Assembly: GCA_016206725.1 (NCBI GenBank)
Contig: JACQRA010000057.1
Span: 1 to 5,169 of the forward strand
Length of the DNA stretch: 5,169 nucleotides
Direction of reading: 5' to 3'
DNA from: Candidatus Omnitrophota bacterium
GTDB lineage: Bacteria; Omnitrophota; Gorgyraeia; Aquiviventales; Aquiviventaceae
In this document: in pieces, positions 1 through 5,169 of the stretch
Position numbering within the stretch: the stretch's first letter is position 1
Layout: the number at the start of each line of letters is the position of its first letter
The notes under the pieces: model-generated
The model's database searches: none
Told to the model about the DNA's origin: nothing
Seen by the model: only the letters and a program-made list of their open reading frames with translations
Translations under genes and position numbers: made by a program

Positions 1-93
1 CGCCATCTGCGTCGTCCCTCCTCCTCGACGTATCGCAAGCTTATACGCCTTCGTCGTCGTTCCTCGCATCTGGCGGGCTGGCGCTCGCAACGC
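1..93. other. leader upstream of ftsK, no identifiable gene
   Basis: All three plus-strand frames are nearly free of stops here, but none gives a recognisable protein: the translations are rich in arginine, serine and proline. Frame 1 is continuous with ftsK back to base 1 and has no ATG, GTG or TTG before base 94. Frame 2 ends with TGA at 107-109, overlapping the ATG at 109 as TGATG. If a plus-strand gene ended there it would be translationally coupled to ftsK, but the 35-residue tail resembles nothing I know. No forward sigma-70 promoter stands out; TTATAC at 41-46 is a weak -10 candidate with no partner. Confidence 0.4.
4..45 (-). promoter_or_regulatory. possible start region of a divergent minus-strand gene
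   Basis: Read on the minus strand, bases 26 to 17 give a purine run GAGGAGGAGG, a strong Shine-Dalgarno match. About ten bases later comes ATG (bases 6 to 4) followed by GCG at the window edge. Further upstream on that strand, TATAAG (bases 45 to 40) matches the -10 consensus at 5 of 6 positions, but I see no convincing -35 box. This would put a divergent gene to the left of ftsK, with the shared control region in bases 7-93. Only two codons lie in the window, so no product can be named. The pyrimidine-rich run could also be chance. Confidence 0.3.
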
Positions 94-2298
94 ATGGGAC
101 GCGAGGTGATGAAAGGCGCTCTTCGAGCGGACCAGTCCATTCCGGCGCGGGTCGCGAGCGTGTGTATCGGCGCGTCCGGTCTGTTTACGTTGCTGGCTGT
201 CGTGTCGTACCATCCTGCGGATCTCGCTCTCCTCAGCTCGGAACCCAACCACCCGCTTCGGAATATCGGCGGAGTCATCGGGGCCTGGGTCGGGCTGATC
301 GGCCGGGGAGGATTCGGGTGGGCGGCGTTGCTGCTGCCTCTGCTGGCAGGCATCTGGTCGGCTCGCACGTGGCGGGCGCGCGCCTTGGCGGAGAGGCGCT
401 GGGCGACGAAACTGATGGCCAGCGTCTTTCTGCTCGGCAGCGCGGCGACCGTGATGGCCCTCAGCGCGAGCGATCCCACCCGTCAAGCAACCCTCGGAGG
501 TGTGGTCGGCTACTTGGGGGTTCGAGCCGGCCGGTATTACCTCGGCCCCATCGGGACCGCCTTACTGGCCATGTGTGTGGCGTACTTGTCGTGGACGCTG
601 GTGGTGGAGACGCGCATCCTTCCTCAGCGATGGGGTGCCGCGCTCCACATGTGGTGGAGAGCCGCGTGGGAGCGTTTCACCAGGCGAACGAGCGCGGCAA
701 CGTCCTCTTCGCCGTTGCCGCGGCGCGCGAGCGTCGCGCTTCCCGCGGCCCATTCGGCCAAGGTGGCGCGCAGTCCCATCGTGACCCGGAAGCCTCAAGC
801 TGTTCCCACGCCGCTCTCACCGGCGAAGTTGGCTCGCGTCCGATCGGCCAGCGGAGGGTTTCAATTGCCCTCGCTGGATTTGCTCACCCAGCCTCCGCCG
901 CTTGCCCAGCGGCACACGGGGCCTGAAGAAGATCCCATGACCAATGCCCGTATTCTTGAAGAGACGCTCCGAGAATTCGGCATCGAGGCGACCGTCGTCA
1001 ACATCGATCGCGGGCCGACCGTCACGCGGTATGAGCTCCAACCGGCTCCCGGCGTCAAGCTGACCAAAATCGTTTCGCTGGCTGATGACTTAGCCCTCGT
1101 GCTGAAAGCGGCGAGTTGCCATATCGTGGCACCCATTCCCGGCAAAGGCCTGGTGGGGATCGATGTCCCCAATACTCGAGCCACCACCGTCTACGTGCGC
1201 GACCTGATGACCTCGCGCGAATTCGCCCAGCTCCACTCGCCCCTGGCGCTGGGCATCGGGATGGATGTCTCAGGCCATCCCTTGGTGGCGGATCTCCGGG
1301 AATGCCCACACCTCCTCATCGCCGGCACGACCGGCTCCGGCAAGACAGTATGTCTCAACAGCCTGCTGTGCGGCATCCTCTATCAGGCCTCGCCCGATGA
1401 CGTGAAGTTTCTGATGATCGACCCGAAAAAAGTGGAGCTCGTGCTCTTCAATGACATTCCGCACCTGGTCGCACCGGTGGTGACGGATGCGAAGCGGGCG
1501 GCGGCGGCTTTGGCTTGGGCCGTCACGGAGATGGAACGCCGCTATCAGGTGCTGGCGAAAGCCGGGGTGAGGAACATTGACGGCTACAATCAAAAGGTCG
1601 GCGCGAAGAACGATCCGGAATCTCCCCGGATGCCGTACCTGGTCATCGTGATCGACGAGTTGGCGGATTTGATGATCATCGCCTCGCAAGACGTGGAAGA
1701 AGCCATCACGCGGCTCTCGCAGCTCTCTCGTGCCGTGGGGCTGCACATCATCCTGGCGACGCAGCGTCCCTCGGTTGACGTGATTACCGGGGTGATCAAG
1801 GCCAATTTCCCGGCCCGCATCGCGTTTCAGGTGGCCTCCAAGGTGGACTCTCGCACGATCTTGGACATGAACGGCGCGGATAAGCTCCTGGGAAAGGGAG
1901 ACCTGCTGTTCTTGCGTCCGGGGACGGCGAAACCGATTCGCGCGCAGAGCGGCTACGTCACGGATGGAGAGATTGAGCGGTTGGTGAATTTCTTGAAATC
2001 CCAACGGGCTCCGAGCTATGATGAGCAGTTGTTGGTCAAGCAAGACCAGCCCGCGGAATTCGGCTTGATGGGGGAGAAGGATGAGTTGTATGATATGGCC
2101 AAGCGCATCGTCCTGGAAACCGGCCAAGCCTCCACCTCGTTTCTCCAGCGCCGGTTGCGCTTAGGTTATGGACGGGCGGCGCGCATCCTTGATCAAATGG
2201 AACAGGAAGGCCTCGTAGGGCCGGCCCAAGGGAGTCGTCCGCGGGAAATCCTCGCGAAAGCCGAGACCGCCCAAGTCGCTGAGGAAAAAGATGCCTGA
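94..2298 (+). CDS. ftsK: DNA translocase FtsK/SpoIIIE family
   Basis: A septum-anchored, ATP-driven double-stranded DNA pump. In the family it clears DNA from the closing septum and activates XerCD recombination at dif. The translation from base 94 is 734 residues. Hydrophobic segments at about 20-38, 58-90, 107-125 and 148-171 form the N-terminal membrane domain. A short proline/serine/arginine-rich linker spans about 175-280. The alpha/beta motor follows, with Walker A GTTGSGKT (411-418), Walker B ending in IDE (520-522) and the family signature ATQRPSVDVITG (555-566). A winged-helix gamma domain lies at about 663-720, with RRLRLGYGRAARILDQME as its recognition region. The linker is far shorter than in E. 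coli FtsK, so total length is closer to SpoIIIE. The start is uncertain: ATG 94 has no good ribosome site; GTG 106 and ATG 109 (giving 729 residues) are alternatives. The GAGG at 103-106 is too close to ATG 109. Family assignment is very secure. Confidence 0.96.
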   Translation: MGREVMKGALRADQSIPARVASVCIGASGLFTLLAVVSYHPADLALLSSEPNHPLRNIGGVIGAWVGLIGRGGFGWAALLLPLLAGIWSARTWRARALAERRWATKLMASVFLLGSAATVMALSASDPTRQATLGGVVGYLGVRAGRYYLGPIGTALLAMCVAYLSWTLVVETRILPQRWGAALHMWWRAAWERFTRRTSAATSSSPLPRRASVALPAAHSAKVARSPIVTRKPQAVPTPLSPAKLARVRSASGGFQLPSLDLLTQPPPLAQRHTGPEEDPMTNARILEETLREFGIEATVVNIDRGPTVTRYELQPAPGVKLTKIVSLADDLALVLKAASCHIVAPIPGKGLVGIDVPNTRATTVYVRDLMTSREFAQLHSPLALGIGMDVSGHPLVADLRECPHLLIAGTTGSGKTVCLNSLLCGILYQASPDDVKFLMIDPKKVELVLFNDIPHLVAPVVTDAKRAAAALAWAVTEMERRYQVLAKAGVRNIDGYNQKVGAKNDPESPRMPYLVIVIDELADLMIIASQDVEEAITRLSQLSRAVGLHIILATQRPSVDVITGVIKANFPARIAFQVASKVDSRTILDMNGADKLLGKGDLLFLRPGTAKPIRAQSGYVTDGEIERLVNFLKSQRAPSYDEQLLVKQDQPAEFGLMGEKDELYDMAKRIVLETGQASTSFLQRRLRLGYGRAARILDQMEQEGLVGPAQGSRPREILAKAETAQVAEEKDA
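2281..2290 (+). promoter_or_regulatory. ribosome binding site of the rodZ-like gene, inside ftsK
   Basis: GAGG at 2281-2284 lies six bases before the ATG at 2291, within the last codons of ftsK. It fixes the rodZ start and implies that the two genes share a transcript, with re-initiation by ribosomes finishing ftsK. It is the clearest Shine-Dalgarno sequence of any plus-strand gene in the window. Confidence 0.75.
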
Positions 2299-3103
2299 GT
2301 CAACCGTTGGGACGCAGCTTCAATCAGCGCGTGCCGCGCTGAGACTAAGCCTGAAGGACATTTCCAACGCCACCAAGATTCAACCCTGGGTTCTCGAGGC
2401 GCTCGAACGAGACGAACTGCAGAAGACGATGAATCCCATCTACGTCAAGGGATTCGTGGCCACCTATGCGAAATGTCTCCACCTCGATCCTCACGCGCTC
2501 CTTCAACAGCTCTACCCTCCAGTCGCCGTGGTTGAAGAGACGACACCACAGATGACACCGATGACGAAACACGATGACACAGATACTTCCCATGGGTCAT
2601 GGCCGACGCTGTCACTACCCTGGCCACTCATTCGCCGAGTCGCAACAGCCGCAGCCGGAGCCGTGGTCGTGATCGGACTGGTCAAGGCGAATCCGCTGCG
2701 TCGCTTCTCTCTCTCAGCCCCTCGACAAGAAGCGAACTTGACGATTGCGAGGGAGCCGTCAACCGTCCGTCCTGAGACGTTGACGATTCCGTTGAATCAA
2801 TCCCTGGAACTCAAATTGATTGCCAGGCGATCCACGTGGATCTCGGTGGAGGGCGATGGGCGGTTGCTGACCCAGCGTGAAGTCTCGGCGGGGACGCAGG
2901 AAACATGGAAAGCCAAGCGGCAGGTCAAGCTCATCGTCGCCAAGCCCTTTCACGTGGACATCCTTCTCAACGGCCAATCGATCAGCCCTCTTCTCTTGGC
3001 TCATCAGGGACGCCTCCTCATTCAACACCGCAGCATCAGCGCGCTTCCCAGCAGCCCCGGCAGTTCGGACCTCACGGTACGAGCCGGGGTTTCCGCTGAG
3101 TAA
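2291..3103 (+). CDS. rodZ: RodZ-like helix-turn-helix membrane protein
   Basis: Likely the membrane-bound cell-shape protein that links cytoplasmic MreB filaments to the envelope. The 270 residues show the RodZ layout. An N-terminal HTH_25-type domain (about 7-72) contains LSLKDISNATKI and the hallmark YVKGFVATYA (51-60). F55 and Y59 have the same spacing as the two aromatic residues that, as I recall, E. coli RodZ uses to hold MreB. A charged, threonine-rich linker (about 80-105) follows, then a single membrane helix at about 113-131 preceded by two arginines, consistent with a cytoplasmic N-terminus. The C-terminal beta-rich DUF4115-type domain (about 168-238) includes STWISVEGDGR and VDILLNGQ. 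The first bases overlap the ftsK end by 8. In the family the HTH mainly serves protein contact, though a DNA-binding role cannot be excluded from sequence. mreB is not in the window. Confidence 0.88.
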   Translation: MPESTVGTQLQSARAALRLSLKDISNATKIQPWVLEALERDELQKTMNPIYVKGFVATYAKCLHLDPHALLQQLYPPVAVVEETTPQMTPMTKHDDTDTSHGSWPTLSLPWPLIRRVATAAAGAVVVIGLVKANPLRRFSLSAPRQEANLTIAREPSTVRPETLTIPLNQSLELKLIARRSTWISVEGDGRLLTQREVSAGTQETWKAKRQVKLIVAKPFHVDILLNGQSISPLLLAHQGRLLIQHRSISALPSSPGSSDLTVRAGVSAE

Positions 3104-3122
3104 CCACAGATTACACAGATTC
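3104..3122 (+). repeat. doubled CACAGATT motif between rodZ and rimO
   Basis: Directly after the rodZ stop codon, CACAGATTA (3105-3113) is followed by CACAGATTC (3114-3122), two copies of a 9-base unit differing at the last base. From memory, this wording (CCACAGATTACACAGATT and longer runs of it) recurs between genes in many environmental bacterial genomes. I cannot test that here. It takes up most of the 27-base gap before rimO, in the zone where a ribosome site would be expected. It shows no hairpin. Confidence 0.6.
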
Positions 3123-3130
3123 CCAACACG

Positions 3131-4531
3131 ATGTCACAGAGAACGTCTCACCAACCAACGGTCCATTTGATTAGTCTCGGGTGTCCTCGGACGCTTGTGG
3201 ATTCGGAGGTGTATCTCGGCCGTCTGAAAGATGCCGGCATGGCGATCGTGGACAAGGTTGAAGGGGCGGACGTCGCGGTCATCAACACATGCAGCTTTAT
3301 CCAAGAATCCATCCAGGAGTCCATTGACACGGTCCTTGATGCCATCGAGCTGAAAAAGCAGGGGAAGCTCAAGGCGGTGGTCGTGGCCGGCTGTTTGGTT
3401 CAGCGATTCAAAGAAGGATTGGTGAAGGAGCTGCCTGAAGTGGACGGATTCGTCGGGGTGGACGGGTTTGGCGACATTGACGCGATCGTTCGAAGCGCTC
3501 TCAATGGGGAGCATCACTCACTTATTCGGCGGCGACCACAGTTGCCCCATCGCGGGCAGCCTTCCCGCGTGGCACTGACCCCCTCGCACTACGCCTATCT
3601 CAAGGTCTCGGAGGGCTGCTTGAAAGGATGTCGTTTCTGCGTGATTCCAAAAATCAAAGGCCCGCTGGCCAGTCGCTCGATTGACGAGCTCGTGGAAGAA
3701 GCTCGGCGGCTCATTGAGGAGCGAGGGGTGAAGGAGCTCATCGTGGTGGGGCAGGATACGTCCGACTACGGTGTCGATCTGTACGGTCGGCCGCGCATCG
3801 CCGACCTGCTGGCGGACTTAGGCAAGCTCGCAGGCCTTCGGTGGATTCGGTTGTTGTACTGCCACCCCAGCGGCATCACCCCACAGATCATCGAAGCGAT
3901 TCGAGACATCCCGACGGTGTGCAAGTACCTGGATACTGCCATCGAACATGCCGATGACGATGTGCTGGCTCGTATGAACCGCGGGATCACGTCAGCGCGC
4001 CTCCGCGAGCGCGTTGAGACCCTCCGGCGGGAGATTCCTGGCATTGCGCTGCGCACGGCGGTCATCGTGGGATTTCCCGGAGAGACCGAGCAGGCCTTTG
4101 AGACGCTGCTCAACTTCATCCAGGAGATGCGATTCGACCGCCTCGGCGCGTTTCAATATTCAAACGAAGAGAGCTCGGCTGCCTTTCGCTATCCGGATCA
4201 GGTGGAGGAGACCGTCAAGCAGCGCCGCTACGATCGGCTCATGCAGACGCAGCAGCGCCTCGCAGAGGAGATCAACCGGCAATGGCTGGGGCGGAGCTGC
4301 GAGGTGATGATTGACGAACCTGCCCCTGATGATTCCACCGTATTTCTCGGACGGACCTGGGCCGATTGTCCGGAGGTGGACGGCCTGGTCTACGTCAACA
4401 GCGCCACACCGTTGGTTCCCGGCCAGATCGTCCCAGTGACGATCACCGACACCTACGAGTACGATCTAGTCGCCGAATCTCGCCGCACGTTCATTCCGCA
4501 TTCCGCATTCCGCATTCCGCATTCGACATGA
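3131..4531 (+). CDS. rimO: ribosomal protein S12 methylthiotransferase RimO
   Basis: A cytoplasmic radical SAM enzyme that adds a methylthio group to the beta carbon of a conserved aspartate in ribosomal protein S12 (Asp88/89), using two 4Fe-4S clusters. The N-terminal UPF0004 domain carries cluster ligands C18 (in SLGCPRTLVDSE), C54 (NTCSF) and C88 (AGCLVQR). The radical SAM site is C163-x3-C167-x2-C170, followed by VIPKIKG. VGFPGETE is at 313-320 and a TRAM domain at about 383-447, ending EYDLVAES. SLGCPRT and the acidic TRAM segment IDEPAPDD favour RimO over MiaB. RimO proteins usually end just after EYDL; here 16 further residues (RRTFIPHSAFRIPHST) follow, mostly encoded by the heptamer repeat. 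The usual PIQH motif reads AIEH (270-273). ATG 3131 is the only sensible start before the first cysteine, yet no Shine-Dalgarno sequence precedes it. Confidence 0.95.
   Translation: MSQRTSHQPTVHLISLGCPRTLVDSEVYLGRLKDAGMAIVDKVEGADVAVINTCSFIQESIQESIDTVLDAIELKKQGKLKAVVVAGCLVQRFKEGLVKELPEVDGFVGVDGFGDIDAIVRSALNGEHHSLIRRRPQLPHRGQPSRVALTPSHYAYLKVSEGCLKGCRFCVIPKIKGPLASRSIDELVEEARRLIEERGVKELIVVGQDTSDYGVDLYGRPRIADLLADLGKLAGLRWIRLLYCHPSGITPQIIEAIRDIPTVCKYLDTAIEHADDDVLARMNRGITSARLRERVETLRREIPGIALRTAVIVGFPGETEQAFETLLNFIQEMRFDRLGAFQYSNEESSAAFRYPDQVEETVKQRRYDRLMQTQQRLAEEINRQWLGRSCEVMIDEPAPDDSTVFLGRTWADCPEVDGLVYVNSATPLVPGQIVPVTITDTYEYDLVAESRRTFIPHSAFRIPHST
4492..4524 (+). repeat. tandem heptamer repeat (CATTCCG, 4.7 copies)
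   Basis: Four exact copies of CATTCCG (4492-4498, 4499-4505, 4506-4512, 4513-4519) are followed by a partial CATTC (4520-4524). The array codes for the last residues of RimO (a seven-residue period, IPHSAFR) and ends three bases before the pgsA start codon, so it replaces any Shine-Dalgarno sequence there. It has no stop codon in any of the six frames: the forward strand reads cyclic forms of HSAFRIP and the reverse reads RNAECGM. Similar ATTCCGC-type arrays at gene junctions are familiar to me from environmental genomes, but I could not check this. Confidence 0.92.
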
Positions 4532-5109
4532 CGCTTCCCACCAAGGTCACCGTCCTTCGCGTCCTGCTCACCGTGGTGATCATGGGGTTGCTGGCCGTGC
4601 CCGGCCTGGCGGCCAAGGTGGCGTGCCTCGTGCTCTTTGTCGTAGCCTCGCTCACGGATTGGCTTGATGGCTATCTGGCCAGGCGCCTCAATCAAACCAG
4701 TCCCCTGGGCATTCTCCTCGATCCCATCGCTGATAAGATGCTCATTCTGGGCGTCTTGATCAGCTTCGTCCAACTGCGCCTGGTACCGGCGTGGATGGTC
4801 GTCGTCATCCTGGCGCGGGAGCTCCTGATCACTGGTGTGCGGCTGTACGCCGCCAGTCGCAAGATCGTCATCGCGGCGGCGAAAGAAGGCAAGCATAAGA
4901 CGGTGTCTCAGATAGTCACCGTCGTGCTCATCCTGGTGTGGTTGGTGATTCGAGAAATCTTTTCGGGGGGCATCCCGCCAACCGTTGAGCGAGTGGTGAC
5001 GCAGGTCATCACGGTGATCTTGTGGATGACCGTCCTCTTGACAGTGATCTCAGGGGCCAGTTTCTTCTGGCGCCATCGAGGACTGTTACGCGATGTCACA
5101 GTTGGCTAG
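4528..5109 (+). CDS. pgsA: CDP-diacylglycerol--glycerol-3-phosphate 3-phosphatidyltransferase PgsA
   Basis: An inner-membrane enzyme that condenses CDP-diacylglycerol with glycerol 3-phosphate to give phosphatidylglycerol phosphate, the committed step toward phosphatidylglycerol and cardiolipin. At 193 residues it has normal family length. The CDP-alcohol phosphotransferase signature is complete: D44-xx-D47-G48-xx-A51-R52-x8-G61-xxx-D65-xxx-D69, giving all metal-binding aspartates. ARELLITGVRLYAAS (96-110) and GKHKTVSQ (121-128) are typical of PgsA rather than of phosphatidylserine or cardiolipin synthases. Hydrophobic segments lie near 8-25, 30-43, 70-83, 87-104, 126-142 and 156-179. ATG 4528 overlaps the rimO stop as ATGA and begins at LPTKVTVLRV, which aligns with the family N-terminus. 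The frame is open further upstream to 4366, but that part is rimO read out of frame. No ribosome site precedes the start, so translation probably depends on coupling to rimO. Confidence 0.94.
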   Translation: MTLPTKVTVLRVLLTVVIMGLLAVPGLAAKVACLVLFVVASLTDWLDGYLARRLNQTSPLGILLDPIADKMLILGVLISFVQLRLVPAWMVVVILARELLITGVRLYAASRKIVIAAAKEGKHKTVSQIVTVVLILVWLVIREIFSGGIPPTVERVVTQVITVILWMTVLLTVISGASFFWRHRGLLRDVTVG

Positions 5110-5169
5110 GTGGTTTGCCACCGCCGGAGGGCTTGGGTACAGCCCTGTTGTGCCCGGCACGGTCGGCAG
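5093..5169 (+). CDS. pgpA: phosphatidylglycerophosphatase A, N-terminal fragment
   Basis: Only the first 25 codons are in the window. They read MSQLARWFATAGGLGYSPVV and continue PGTVG. The pattern GLGYSPVxPGTxG is the characteristic N-terminal motif of PgpA, the membrane phosphatase that removes the terminal phosphate from phosphatidylglycerol phosphate. It would therefore act directly on the PgsA product. The start overlaps the pgsA end by 17 bases in another frame. A GAGG at 5078-5081, eleven bases ahead, is a plausible though slightly distant ribosome site. The gene is cut by the window edge, not truncated biologically as far as can be seen. The motif and the neighbour make this call good despite the short length. 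Confidence 0.82.
   Translation, partial: MSQLARWFATAGGLGYSPVVPGTVG

Noticed and set aside
305..312. GGGGAGGA as a KOPS-like FtsK orienting site
   Set aside because: It misses the E. coli consensus GGGNAGGG at one position, the consensus of this organism is unknown, and a single near match in a G-rich region is expected by chance.
162..926. 254-codon plus-strand open frame overlapping the ftsK N-terminus
   Set aside because: It is a third-frame shadow rich in arginine, serine and glycine with no domain, while the overlapping frame clearly encodes the FtsK membrane domain and linker.
1270..2127. 285-codon open frame on the minus strand
   Set aside because: It lies wholly opposite the FtsK motor domain, has histidine- and arginine-rich composition typical of antisense reading of high-GC coding sequence, and shows no recognisable motif.
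2549..2583. GATGACAC repeated in the rodZ linker region
   Set aside because: The copies are short and imperfect, in coding sequence for a low-complexity threonine/aspartate-rich linker, so codon composition explains them.
4366..4527. Possible 54-residue N-terminal extension of PgsA
   Set aside because: This stretch encodes the conserved RimO TRAM domain in another frame, and the PgsA family N-terminus begins at the ATG at 4528.
5109..5122. Hairpin GGTGG-TTTG-CCACC at the pgsA stop, as a terminator
   Set aside because: The stem is only five base pairs, no T-run follows, and it lies inside the pgpA reading frame, so termination there would be senseless. Probably chance.

Overview
This is a compact, plus-strand bacterial chromosomal segment with high G+C (about 60% by eye). 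It holds four complete housekeeping genes and the start of a fifth, in the order ftsK, rodZ-like, rimO, pgsA, pgpA. Every assignment rests on motifs readable in the translations. Neighbourhoods with ftsK/spoIIIE, rodZ, rimO and pgsA, often followed by cinA and recA, recur in several phyla, so order alone does not name the organism. The base composition, a two-membrane style PgsA-PgpA pair and the style of the junction repeats suggest a Nitrospirota-like or related environmental Gram-negative bacterium. That is an impression, not a demonstrated assignment.

Layout: bases 1-93 are a leader with no recognisable plus-strand gene. On the minus strand they carry a good Shine-Dalgarno sequence and an ATG at the very edge, so a divergent gene may begin there. 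FtsK (about 94/109-2298) is a SpoIIIE-sized DNA translocase with a membrane domain, short linker, RecA-like motor and winged-helix gamma domain. The rodZ-like gene (2291-3103) overlaps ftsK by 8 bases and has its ribosome site inside ftsK. A 27-base gap made mostly of a doubled CACAGATT motif precedes rimO (3131-4531). rimO ends in a 4.7-copy tandem 7-base repeat (CATTCCG) and overlaps pgsA (4528-5109) by ATGA. pgpA starts at 5093, overlapping pgsA by 17 bases, and runs off the window.

The genes read as one operon-like unit: chromosome segregation at division (FtsK), cell-shape scaffold (RodZ), ribosomal protein S12 modification (RimO) and two consecutive steps of phosphatidylglycerol synthesis (PgsA, then PgpA). 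No terminator, RNA gene, CRISPR array or insertion sequence is visible.

I do not see a new multi-gene system. The unusual part is the pair of short repeats on either side of rimO. The downstream heptamer supplies RimO's last residues and occupies the place of the pgsA ribosome site. Because 7 is not a multiple of 3, one added copy would fuse RimO to PgsA in frame, while one lost copy would abolish the ATGA coupling.
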